Positions 29,342 through 36,626 of a DNA stretch of 37,199 bases are shown piece by piece (position 1 is the first letter of the stretch; every line of letters starts with the position of its first letter). Source of the stretch: a virus; IMG/VR virus record IMGVR_UViG_3300018481_000042, positions 1 through 37,199 of that record; one strand, given 5' to 3'. The translations under genes were made by a program, and so were the position numbers. The notes under the pieces were generated by a model. The model did no database searches. It had not been told where the DNA came from and saw nothing but the letters and a program-made list of their open reading frames with translations.

Positions 29342-29931
29342 CAGGCAGTGCGTCTGCCTGCGGTCTTCCAGCGCTCCGACAATTCCTTGTCGTAGTCGGC
29401 ATAGGCTTTCGCGGTCAGGTCGCCGCTGCCCGAGAAGTTGTCGCGCGCAATCACGTCGACCACGGCGCGCAGATTGTTGTTGTTGCCGCTGTTGTCGACC
29501 ACCGAGACGGCCAGCGTGTTGAATGACGCCGTCACCATTTCGTCGGTCCAGTTCTTGGCGGTGTCGCCGAGCTTGGCGTTGACCACCTGACGACGAATGT
29601 CCTCGTCGGACTTGTCGTCGCAGACGCAGCTGTCGAGCAGCGCCTTCGCCCGCACCTCGATGCCCGCACGCGCGCGCGCCATCTCCTGCAGCTTCTGCGG
29701 GGTCACCTTGCTGTCGACCAGCTGCTGCTTGAGCGTGGCGACTTCTGCCTGCGAGGCCTGCAGCTGTGTCGTGACAGTCGCGCTATCGTTGGTCGCCTGT
29801 GTCTTCGCCGTCGCCACTGCCGCGTTGGCGTTCGCGACTTCGGTTTCGAGCTTGGCGATTGCCCGCTCGACAATTGATGCGTCGCGCTCGTCAAGTTCGA
29901 TAACGATGCCGTCTACCGTGAGCTTCTTCAT
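29341..29931 (-). CDS. Nested scaffold protein from an internal start
   Basis: Inside the protease gene, ATG 29931 (codon 184 of the long frame) is preceded at 6 nt by AGGAG (29938-29942), stronger than the initiation sites of many genes here. Translation from it would give a 196-aa product of the same frame, consisting of the coiled-coil scaffold without the protease domain. This mirrors lambda Nu3 within gene C and similar nested scaffolds. The start is a prediction and no separate promoter is seen. Confidence 0.7.
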   Translation of the reverse strand: MKKLTVDGIVIELDERDASIVERAIAKLETEVANANAAVATAKTQATNDSATVTTQLQASQAEVATLKQQLVDSKVTPQKLQEMARARAGIEVRAKALLDSCVCDDKSDEDIRRQVVNAKLGDTAKNWTDEMVTASFNTLAVSVVDNSGNNNNLRAVVDVIARDNFSGSGDLTAKAYADYDKELSERWKTAGRRTA

Positions 29932-30480
29932 CTTCAACTCCTGTTTTCTGTCTCCGATACGGAGCTTGTTTCCACCACGCGCCGTATCGGTGATCGCAAC
30001 GTGGTTGGCACGAATGGATGTCTGCTTGGCGTGGTACTTCTCGCCGTCCGGGGTGACGCCGTCGCCCCATTCCAGCTGCGCGGTGTAGCCAACCGACAGC
30101 TCGATCTTTCCGCTCTGCACCTCGGCGATGGCTCTTGAGTCCATCAGCATCAGAGGTACGCGCAGGAATTCGCCCTCGCGCAGCACGTCCTCGCCGACAG
30201 CGCCGACCGCGTAGTCCTTCCAGTTGTCTGACGTGACCGGCACCGGAGGATGCTCGACGCAAACTGGCTTGCCCGGCAGCGAACGCACTGAGTCCTTGGC
30301 GAACACCTCCGCCTCGGGACGCCACACGCGCACGGTGCCCATTTCAGGCTTGCCAACCTCGTGCCCGGCATATTCCTGAATGCCCGTGCGCGCGACGCGC
30401 GGCCTGCAGACGAGATAGCCGTCCGACAGCTTGCGCATCTTCATCTCTTTGGCGTCTAGCATCATCGTGAAGTTCGGCAT
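29341..30480 (-). CDS. Prohead protease fused to scaffold (DUF2213-like)
   Basis: A 379-aa protein. Residues 1-175 form a DUF2213-type protease domain: a GYLVCRPRVARTGIQEYAGH segment, VEHPP with His77, a SDNWKDYAVGAV strand, and ELSVGYTAQLEW with Ser129, the likely catalytic pair of the prohead protease clan. Residues 184-330 are a helical scaffold region (ASIVERAIAKLETEVANANA and a long Ala/Gln/Thr coiled coil). The C-terminus binds or fills the shell (AYADYDKELSERWKTAGRRT). An internal ribosome binding site precedes Met184, giving a separate scaffold. It removes the scaffold as the head matures. Confidence 0.88.
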   Translation of the reverse strand: MPNFTMMLDAKEMKMRKLSDGYLVCRPRVARTGIQEYAGHEVGKPEMGTVRVWRPEAEVFAKDSVRSLPGKPVCVEHPPVPVTSDNWKDYAVGAVGEDVLREGEFLRVPLMLMDSRAIAEVQSGKIELSVGYTAQLEWGDGVTPDGEKYHAKQTSIRANHVAITDTARGGNKLRIGDRKQELKMKKLTVDGIVIELDERDASIVERAIAKLETEVANANAAVATAKTQATNDSATVTTQLQASQAEVATLKQQLVDSKVTPQKLQEMARARAGIEVRAKALLDSCVCDDKSDEDIRRQVVNAKLGDTAKNWTDEMVTASFNTLAVSVVDNSGNNNNLRAVVDVIARDNFSGSGDLTAKAYADYDKELSERWKTAGRRTA

Positions 30481-30489
30481 CGGCCGCTC

Positions 30490-30786
30490 CTATCTCTTGC
30501 CCAGCTCGCGCGTCATCACGTCGACGACGCGCTTGATGGACTCTTCGTTCTTGCTGACTTGTTCTTCGAGGATGGAGATTCGCTGTCTCATGTCGTCCAT
30601 GCGCGCGACCGTATAGGCTGCGCCGCGCGTCTCCATTGTCGAGACACGCGTTTCCATCCGGACGTAATAGGCAATGATACCCGCGCCCGCTGTCGCTATC
30701 GCGAGAGCCTGCGCAATCAGGAAAATCATCAGCGTCTGATTTTCCTTGAACCACGTCGTCACTGACGGTGGCCTGACGTCAGACAT
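30490..30786 (-). CDS. Membrane-anchored coiled-coil protein
   Basis: A 98-aa protein with one hydrophobic helix (about 17-42, LMIFLIAQALAIATAGAGII), followed by YYVRMETRVSTMETRGAAYT, then heptad repeats (MDDMRQRISILEEQVSKNEE, SIKRVVDVMTREL). The topology, a short N-terminal cytoplasmic end and a periplasmic or cytosolic coiled coil, recurs in small phage and bacterial proteins of unknown role, sometimes linked to lysis. It lies at the start of the head module rather than beside the endolysin. Confidence 0.7.
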   Translation of the reverse strand: MSDVRPPSVTTWFKENQTLMIFLIAQALAIATAGAGIIAYYVRMETRVSTMETRGAAYTVARMDDMRQRISILEEQVSKNEESIKRVVDVMTRELGKR

Positions 30787-30795
30787 CTAAGGCAG

Positions 30796-30814
30796 CTCCA
30801 CCCCCACGGTGGAG
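30796..30814 (-). promoter_or_regulatory. Hairpin in a 36-nt gap
   Basis: CTCCACC and GGTGGAG (7 bp, 5-nt loop) sit between the 150-aa hypothetical gene and the membrane coiled-coil gene. The flanks carry no T-run, so a role as a full terminator is unlikely. Confidence 0.35.
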
Positions 30815-30822
30815 AGAAAGTC

Positions 30823-31275
30823 TTACCCGTTCGCGCGCGGGTCCTTGGCAGGGTCTTCAGGCGGCATCGGAGTCAGCGGCGTCGGCGCAGGTGACGGCGG
30901 TAGCCCAACTTGCGTGAATGCTACCGGCGGCTTGTCCGCATCCTCAATGCGCCACTTCTCCATGAACAGCTTCAGGCTGTCCACTACCATTGCAAAGGTC
31001 GTGATCTTTCCGTCCACCTCAATGGTGTCCGTCAGTACCTCACTCAGAGCACGCGCCACTTGCGCGCCCGGCATGGTGCCGTAGACCTTCGTGGAAGGCT
31101 CAGCTTCGCCGAATGGCTGCACCGTCTGCCGCAACACCGACGCGCCTTCGCTCGGCTTGCTCGGCTCTTCAAGCAGCACCTCGCCGTAACCGCGAACCTG
31201 TCCCGGCACGTTGTACGGCGTATTGAATTCGACGCGCGACATTCGCCACGTTGCGTTGACGCTGACCTCGACCAT
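30823..31275 (-). CDS. Hypothetical protein
   Basis: A 150-aa protein whose first 110 residues look folded: VEVSVNATWRMSRVEFNTPY, QVRGYGEVLLEEPSKPSEGA, ALSEVLTDTIEVDGKITTFA, then MVVDSLKLFMEKWRIED. The C-terminal 35 residues are Pro-rich (LPPSPAPTPLTPMPPEDPAK). The start overlaps the upstream stop (TAATG). I recognise no family. It belongs to a cluster of small unknown genes between the fibre block and head genes. Confidence 0.65.
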   Translation of the reverse strand: MVEVSVNATWRMSRVEFNTPYNVPGQVRGYGEVLLEEPSKPSEGASVLRQTVQPFGEAEPSTKVYGTMPGAQVARALSEVLTDTIEVDGKITTFAMVVDSLKLFMEKWRIEDADKPPVAFTQVGLPPSPAPTPLTPMPPEDPAKDPRANG

Positions 31276-31541
31276 TAGCGCGCTTCCTTCCAGCCACCGT
31301 TAGGCATCGACTGACGCGGCGGCGGCTTGTCCTGTTCGGGCTGCGGCGGAATCGGCTCCGGGCGAAACGGCTGCGGCGGCGGCGTCTGCTGCCCCGGCTG
31401 CGGCTGCTGCTGCTGCATCTGCTGCAACTCCATCGCCTTCTGCAAGAAGATGATTTGCATATGCAGTTCGCCGATGACGAAGCGAACCTCCTTCTCAACC
31501 ATTTGGTTCAGTTGCTGCTGCGGCGTCTGTTGTTCATTCAT
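31275..31541 (-). CDS. Gln/Pro-rich small protein
   Basis: An 88-aa protein: an N-terminal helix (TPQQQLNQMVEKEVRFVIGE, LHMQIIFLQKAMELQQMQQQ) followed by a poly-Q and Pro/Gln tail (PQPGQQTPPPQPFRPEPIPP) that is probably disordered. The CAG-rich tract may expand or contract. It overlaps fibre-associated protein B by 8 nt and the next gene by TAATG. No family is known. Possibly an assembly or adaptor protein. Confidence 0.65.
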   Translation of the reverse strand: MNEQQTPQQQLNQMVEKEVRFVIGELHMQIIFLQKAMELQQMQQQQPQPGQQTPPPQPFRPEPIPPQPEQDKPPPRQSMPNGGWKEAR

Positions 31542-31995
31542 CTAGAAGTCCCCTTGCGGTTAGTAGTTGTTCGAGGCGTTCAATCCGCCCCTTCACGTCA
31601 TCCAGTTCTTGCAGCAGATTGCGCGTCTTCGGCTGGTACTTACTCCCGGTAAGGGTGCCATTCTCGTAGACCGTGCCGCTGAACTCTGCGAATGGATCAT
31701 CTCCGGTGTAGCCTTGCAGTTCGATCAGCATCGCACCGGCGGGGAAGATCATTTGTACGTCGCGCGTCACCGCCTGCACAACGAGCGGGCCATCCAGATG
31801 CGATGGCCATATCGTCATCAGCACCGTGTCGCCATTGAACTGCTTGCGGTAGTCGTACCAATCGTCACCCGTGTCGATGCGCCGCGCATACATCAGAACG
31901 TGCTGCTGCATGATGGGACCTTCTTGTGTCCGACCAGGAAACGGCCTCGGTGACGTTGGCTTGTAGGCCTCCCACTGACCATGCTCTTTGATCAT
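31534..31995 (-). CDS. Fibre-associated protein B (paralogue of A)
   Basis: The frame extends upstream, but the start is set at ATG 31995, which overlaps the fibre B stop (ATGA). The 153-aa product shares with the 15063-15617 protein the start G-x-WE-x-Y-x-P (GQWEAYKPTSPRP), the core VLMYARRIDTGDDWYDYRKQ and a following hydrophobic strand (VLMTIWP). A FPAG motif is also common to both (FPAGAMLIELQGY here, FPAGERLLEVFDA there). The C-terminus instead has a coiled coil (LLQELDDVKGRIERLEQLL). As with A it directly follows a fibre gene, so the pair fits a fibre chaperone or fibre-cap family, not previously known to me. Confidence 0.65.
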   Translation of the reverse strand: MIKEHGQWEAYKPTSPRPFPGRTQEGPIMQQHVLMYARRIDTGDDWYDYRKQFNGDTVLMTIWPSHLDGPLVVQAVTRDVQMIFPAGAMLIELQGYTGDDPFAEFSGTVYENGTLTGSKYQPKTRNLLQELDDVKGRIERLEQLLTARGLLDE

Positions 31996-33386
31996 GGATA
32001 ACCTACCGTGCCCCAGTTGCCGCCGTCCCACGTGACCTGAAGCCAGCGATAGCCGACCTGTACATGGCTCCCGTCCCAATACTGAAACCCGACCGCCACG
32101 GCCCCTCCCGCAGGTTCAATGTAATCGGCTGCGCTGTTGTGCTGATGATGACCACGCCACGCAAGCCGCGTGTTGACGACAGGCGATCCGTGATTGCGCG
32201 TTGTCCAGATCATCCACTCGTTGCCTTGGCCGAACGAGTTGCCGCCGTAGTAGAGATTCCAGTTGTTGTACTTCATGCCGAAATTGCAAGCGAAGCTGCC
32301 GGGAATGTGGAACGTCATGTAGGCGTCCCAATCGCCACTTCCCGAGCGAACCTCCAGCGCCGACGAACCGCCGCCATAGGTCGTTGACCAGTACGATCCG
32401 CCTTGGCAATTCACCAAGCCGGTTGCCGTGACGGTGGAGCAGGAGACTCCGTTGCCCTGCGTGTTGATGGCGTGGCAGGTGATGCCGTGAACATTTATGG
32501 CGTGAGCAGTTATGGCGTGGCTGCTAATCGGTCCGTTCATGTTGTGCGTGCCACTGGCGACGCTCCAGTGAACGTTCGCGCCGTCGTATGTCACGTAGCG
32601 GTCGGTGTTCACGTCGCCAAAGCGGAAGGTGCCGTGACGCCAAGCATAAGCGGCGTGAATATCGCCAGTGGCAATGATCTTGCCACCAACGGTCAGTTGA
32701 CCGCCAGCGGCGACGTTGTGCGACATGGTAACGTCGCCACCCCTGTTGATCCTGAATGGTCGAAGACCATTCCATCCTGAATCAGGCTCGTTGACGTTCG
32801 TCAGCATCAGGTAAAAGTCGTCGCTGTTGTGGTGCGTGATGACGCTGAAGACATCGCCGCGCCAGATCACCTTGTCGCCCTGACCAAGAATCCTGAACTT
32901 GCTGGTGATGCTCGACAGGTCTGACTTCAGTTGCAGCACAGCCGTGCTGTCCACGACGGCGTTGAGTGTGCTGCTGGTGACTGAGAAACCATACGCTGTG
33001 CCGTAGAGCGCGATATGCCTGCTGACATCATTTTGCGAGGCAACGGCTGTGCTTCCGAATGAGAGTCCGCCGCTCATCGTGTCGCCGGTCTTCGCCACGC
33101 GCAACGCGTCCTGCGTATCGACGTAACTCTTGGTCACGTCGGCAACTATCTCGGACCACGTGGCGTTGCGTCTGGCGTAATACTTGCTGTCTATCGGCGC
33201 TTCGAGCACCGCCGCGATAATCTCAGCCCACGTCAGGTCCTTCCTGCCGTAGGTCTTGCCGTCCGCAGGCGCGTCCTCGACTGAGGCCTTTATCGTCCAG
33301 CCAAAGCCATTCCATCGGTAGGTCACACCGTTGGAGGTGTATTCCTGCCCGGACGATGGCGAAATTGGAAAGTTAAAGGCGGCCAT
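31992..33386 (-). CDS. Tail fibre protein B
   Basis: A 464-aa fibre. It begins with a compact domain common to phage fibres (FPISPSSGQEYTSNGVTYRW, NGFGWTIKAS) and two copies of a spacer motif (residues about 39-58 and 63-83: DGKTYGRKDLTWAEI and DSKYYARRNATWSEI). A long beta shaft follows, with a His-rich 5-residue repeat around 283-317 (SSHAITAHAINVHGITCHAI). The tip contains WMIWTTRNHGSPVVNTRLAW, and the C-terminus YRWLQVTWDGGNWGTVGYP is a receptor-binding-like end. Fibre A shares the QG-HGI/QGNGV element. The partner gene follows by ATGA. Confidence 0.85.
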   Translation of the reverse strand: MAAFNFPISPSSGQEYTSNGVTYRWNGFGWTIKASVEDAPADGKTYGRKDLTWAEIIAAVLEAPIDSKYYARRNATWSEIVADVTKSYVDTQDALRVAKTGDTMSGGLSFGSTAVASQNDVSRHIALYGTAYGFSVTSSTLNAVVDSTAVLQLKSDLSSITSKFRILGQGDKVIWRGDVFSVITHHNSDDFYLMLTNVNEPDSGWNGLRPFRINRGGDVTMSHNVAAGGQLTVGGKIIATGDIHAAYAWRHGTFRFGDVNTDRYVTYDGANVHWSVASGTHNMNGPISSHAITAHAINVHGITCHAINTQGNGVSCSTVTATGLVNCQGGSYWSTTYGGGSSALEVRSGSGDWDAYMTFHIPGSFACNFGMKYNNWNLYYGGNSFGQGNEWMIWTTRNHGSPVVNTRLAWRGHHQHNSAADYIEPAGGAVAVGFQYWDGSHVQVGYRWLQVTWDGGNWGTVGYP

Positions 33387-33393
33387 CAGAACC

Positions 33394-34887
33394 TCATGGC
33401 GGTGTGAGCTTGTACGGGTGCGCGTCAGGAAGCTCGTTCCGCAACACCGCGCCCCACCGCTGCTGAAGGTAGCCTTCCAGCTTCAGCCGCGAGGCGTCCG
33501 GCGTGTTGTATGTAACGTAGATGATTTCGTTGATGCCACCAAAGCCCTGCGACGGTGGCGGCCCCTGATAGGCACCGAACGAAAGGAACGGCACGTCCAG
33601 ATAATCCAATGTCGTTCCGGTGGAATAGAAAGGGCCACCGCTCATCGACATTTCAACCGGCCCTGTACCCAATCTTATGTTCGGCGGTCCGACTATTCTG
33701 GCGAAGCGCGCGTACAGCATCTTGGTGACGTAACCCCACGTCAACGGGCCAGCCGGGAAGAAGCCAGCGTTGTAGGTGCCGACCCTGAACGTACCGGTTT
33801 CGATAATCACATGATGCGACGTTGTCCCGCCGCGCATCAGCGTGCGCCAGTTTGTGTTCACGCCCGGCTCTGCCACAACGATCATGTCGAATTCAGTCGG
33901 CGCATTCGCGGCCACGAAATTCACGCCTTCACCGAACGACATCAACTGACCGCCGTAATACGTCGGCTGGTACGCCGCGTTCGTCTGTATCAGCGTCAGC
34001 GCGGTGCCTGCCTTGTTGTGCCACTGGCTGGCCTTCTGACCGCTCACCGCCACCGCCACCTGATCCTTGGCATCGAACCAGCCAAGAAGATTTGCGCCAA
34101 GCTCTGACGGCGTCCACTTCGGCGTGCCCCACTTGGTGCGCAGATAGCCTTCCACCACAACGCGCTCTGCATCCGCAAGCCTGCGGTTGTACATGACGAC
34201 TTCCGCATACTCGTTGTCAGATTCCTCCAGCCTGTCGCTGGTATTCCATCCGCCGAGCAGAAGCGTGTTCGCAAACCCCACATCCCCCATCGCCGACCCG
34301 GTGCGGATCAGCACACCATTGGTGAACAACCGCGAGGGTAGCTGAGCCGATGACCCATCGCCCGAGTACAGCCTCCAATCAAGGTCGTGGCCAACTGTCG
34401 GCGCTGGCAGAAGCCATCCAGCTCCCGAGTTGTGAGCGCAGTCGCACTGCGAACCCCACCACCCGTAAAGATTATTCGACGTCCCGGCCGCGTAGTCCGA
34501 AGAAAACACACGCCCCGGCTTGGCCGTTGACCACTTCCGCGCGACGATGAACAGCGTGTAGTCCTTGTCGACACCGGTTGGCGCTGAGTGTCTGTAGCGC
34601 GACACACCACCGGTCTGCCGTACTACGTTTTTTCCGTTGAGCGCGTTGGTGCGCAGTGTCGGATACGAACCATCAGTAACGAGCGAGGTGCTAACGTCCG
34701 CAAGGTTAGGCCAGAGGGTCACCGACGAGTCGTTCGCGCCGGTCAGCTTCGAGGCATCCATCCATATCTTGCAGCCGCTATAGTCGGTCGGCAGGAACGA
34801 TGGCCACACACGCGTCGCGCCCGAATAGACCATGTCGGCAACGCCAGCGCCGAAATAGATTTTCTGGGCTTCGGCAATCTCGGTCAT
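33394..34887 (-). CDS. Adhesin with two LamG-like lectin domains
   Basis: A 497-aa protein coupled by ATGA to the collagen-like gene. An N-terminal attachment stretch (EAQKIYFGAGVADMVYSGAT) is followed by two repeats of the same overall domain. Each starts with a W.D/W.A pattern (SGCKIWMDASKLTGANDSSV, NLLGWFDAKDQVAVAVSGQK) and ends in a helix (YNRRLADAERVVVEGYLRTK, PDASRLKLEGYLQQRWGA), as in concanavalin-like/LamG folds, about 230 residues each. Such domains bind sugars, so this is a likely receptor-binding or decoration protein recognising host polysaccharide. The repeats are clearly related to each other but not close. Confidence 0.85.
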   Translation of the reverse strand: MTEIAEAQKIYFGAGVADMVYSGATRVWPSFLPTDYSGCKIWMDASKLTGANDSSVTLWPNLADVSTSLVTDGSYPTLRTNALNGKNVVRQTGGVSRYRHSAPTGVDKDYTLFIVARKWSTAKPGRVFSSDYAAGTSNNLYGWWGSQCDCAHNSGAGWLLPAPTVGHDLDWRLYSGDGSSAQLPSRLFTNGVLIRTGSAMGDVGFANTLLLGGWNTSDRLEESDNEYAEVVMYNRRLADAERVVVEGYLRTKWGTPKWTPSELGANLLGWFDAKDQVAVAVSGQKASQWHNKAGTALTLIQTNAAYQPTYYGGQLMSFGEGVNFVAANAPTEFDMIVVAEPGVNTNWRTLMRGGTTSHHVIIETGTFRVGTYNAGFFPAGPLTWGYVTKMLYARFARIVGPPNIRLGTGPVEMSMSGGPFYSTGTTLDYLDVPFLSFGAYQGPPPSQGFGGINEIIYVTYNTPDASRLKLEGYLQQRWGAVLRNELPDAHPYKLTPP

Positions 34888-36626
34888 CCGATAACCACGT
34901 AGAGCACACCAGCGGTCTTCGGTCCGGCGTTGTACTGAGCCTGTGTCACCTGCACGACCTTGCTGTCCACGTACTGCTTGGTCGCGACCCCAAGGTTGGC
35001 AGTTGGATCAGCCGCCGCAATCAACGCGCCCGTCAGCGTGCCGCCCGCAAGCGCGAGCTTCTCAGTGTCCAGCTCGGCAATCGCTGTCTGCACGTTGGTG
35101 GCAGCGACGTTGCCCGCTGGCGCGAACGTCGTCGTTGCGGCCGTCGCGGTCGCCACGACTTCCGACCACGTCGAACTTTTGCGACCGTAGGTCTTGCCGT
35201 CTGTCGGTGCCTCACCGATGCCGCCAGCCGGTCCCTGTACGCCCTGAATTCCCTGCGGTCCCTGCGGTCCGGTGTTGCCTATCGGCCCCTGCACACCTTG
35301 AGGCCCGACCTCTCCAGTTTCGCCCTGCGGTCCCTGCGGTCCGGCCGGGCCAACCTCGCCCTGAATTCCCTGCGAGCCAACACCGCCGCCGCCGTTGACC
35401 TGTACCCACTGCGTGGAATCCACGTCCTGCATGCGCAGCCACAGAATTCCGGAGTCGTCCTCGAACCAGAATTCACCGGGCATCGCCGCCGATGGCGGGT
35501 AGCTCTGCACGTAAATCTTGCCGACGATTTCAGACCACAGGCCGTCCTTGCGACCATAGGTCTTGCCGTCGTAGGGCGCTTCGTTGTCGCCGAAATCTCC
35601 GGGCGGTCCGACTTCGCCCTGAATGCCTTGCTCGCCCTGCGGCCCGGTCTCGCCGCGCGGACCAATCACACCTTGGTCGCCCTTGTCGCCCTTCGGCCCT
35701 TGGTTGCCGGTGTCGCCCTTGATGCCTTGAATGCCTTGGTCGCCCTTCGCGCCCGTGGCACCCGTGTAGCCTTGGTCGCCCTTGTCTCCCTTCACGCCCT
35801 GCATGCCGGTCGGCCCGGTCGGCCCGGTGTCGCCGGTCGGCCCGCGCAAACCAATCGGCCCCTGTGGCCCGACAGGCCCCTGAATGCCCTGCGGCCCTAT
35901 CGGTCCCGGTTGCCCGCGCGTGCGCAGGATGACCGTGATTTCCATGTTGTTGCTGAAGCTCGCGCCAACATGCCCGACGTATTGAACCCACACCTCAAAC
36001 CAATCGGTGCGATCAATCGCAGGAGCCATCAGCCTGAACGTGATGTTCTGCGCCGACAGTCCGCGCCGCTGAATGACGAACTCATCCTCAAACGTCGCGG
36101 TCGTAAACGCGATGGTCGGGTCGAGTCCGTCCTGCGTCAGGCGGTCGAAGTAAATCCGCGTCGCCTGCGTCGGGTCGGAGTTGTTGTAGCGAATCCGGCC
36201 AGCGCCGGGGTCCATCGCCTGCGTGGCGCTGTCGAACCTGTACAGCCACATCGAAGACGACGCGCCCGCCGGTCCCTCCGGACCGGGAGGACCGACAGGT
36301 CCTACTGGCCCCGGATCGCCCTTCTCGCCGCCGCCTTCGCCAATCAGCACGCCGTCTTCAATGCGAAGTCCGTCACCGATAACGAGCGCCTGCGCAGGTC
36401 CCCTTGCCGGGTCAAAGCGGCCGACCAGCGTATTGGTGTCGGCCTCAAGCACGATGTCGTCGTTGTAGTTCGAGAAGATGCCCTCCATCAGAGGGTCGCC
36501 GTCGTCGTCGGTCTGAAGGCGATTCACCAGCCAGACGAGCGGGTCTTTCACCGTAACCGGCAGCGGTTGTCCCGCGTCCGGCACGATGGTGTAGCCACGC
36601 ATCCTCGCCTTGGACTTCGTCGTCAT
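34884..36626 (-). CDS. Collagen-like tail fibre with three triple-helix segments
   Basis: A 580-aa fibre. Globular N-terminal part (residues 1-100: VKDPLVWLVNRLQTDDDGDP), a short collagen segment (about 102-121, GDPGPVGPVGPPGPEGPAG), a globular part (122-236: FVIQRRGLSAQNITFRLMAP), a long collagen segment (238-344, many GxQG/GPQ triplets), a spacer domain (345-416), a third collagen segment (417-469) and a C-terminal trimer part (AELDTEKLALAGGTLTGALI with KQYVDSK). The spacer EAPYDGKTYGRKDGLWSEI (349-367) is repeated at 472-490 (EAPTDGKTYGRKSSTWSEV) and again in fibre B. Trimeric collagen is typical of phage fibres. Confidence 0.92.
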   Translation of the reverse strand: MTTKSKARMRGYTIVPDAGQPLPVTVKDPLVWLVNRLQTDDDGDPLMEGIFSNYNDDIVLEADTNTLVGRFDPARGPAQALVIGDGLRIEDGVLIGEGGGEKGDPGPVGPVGPPGPEGPAGASSSMWLYRFDSATQAMDPGAGRIRYNNSDPTQATRIYFDRLTQDGLDPTIAFTTATFEDEFVIQRRGLSAQNITFRLMAPAIDRTDWFEVWVQYVGHVGASFSNNMEITVILRTRGQPGPIGPQGIQGPVGPQGPIGLRGPTGDTGPTGPTGMQGVKGDKGDQGYTGATGAKGDQGIQGIKGDTGNQGPKGDKGDQGVIGPRGETGPQGEQGIQGEVGPPGDFGDNEAPYDGKTYGRKDGLWSEIVGKIYVQSYPPSAAMPGEFWFEDDSGILWLRMQDVDSTQWVQVNGGGGVGSQGIQGEVGPAGPQGPQGETGEVGPQGVQGPIGNTGPQGPQGIQGVQGPAGGIGEAPTDGKTYGRKSSTWSEVVATATAATTTFAPAGNVAATNVQTAIAELDTEKLALAGGTLTGALIAAADPTANLGVATKQYVDSKVVQVTQAQYNAGPKTAGVLYVVIG

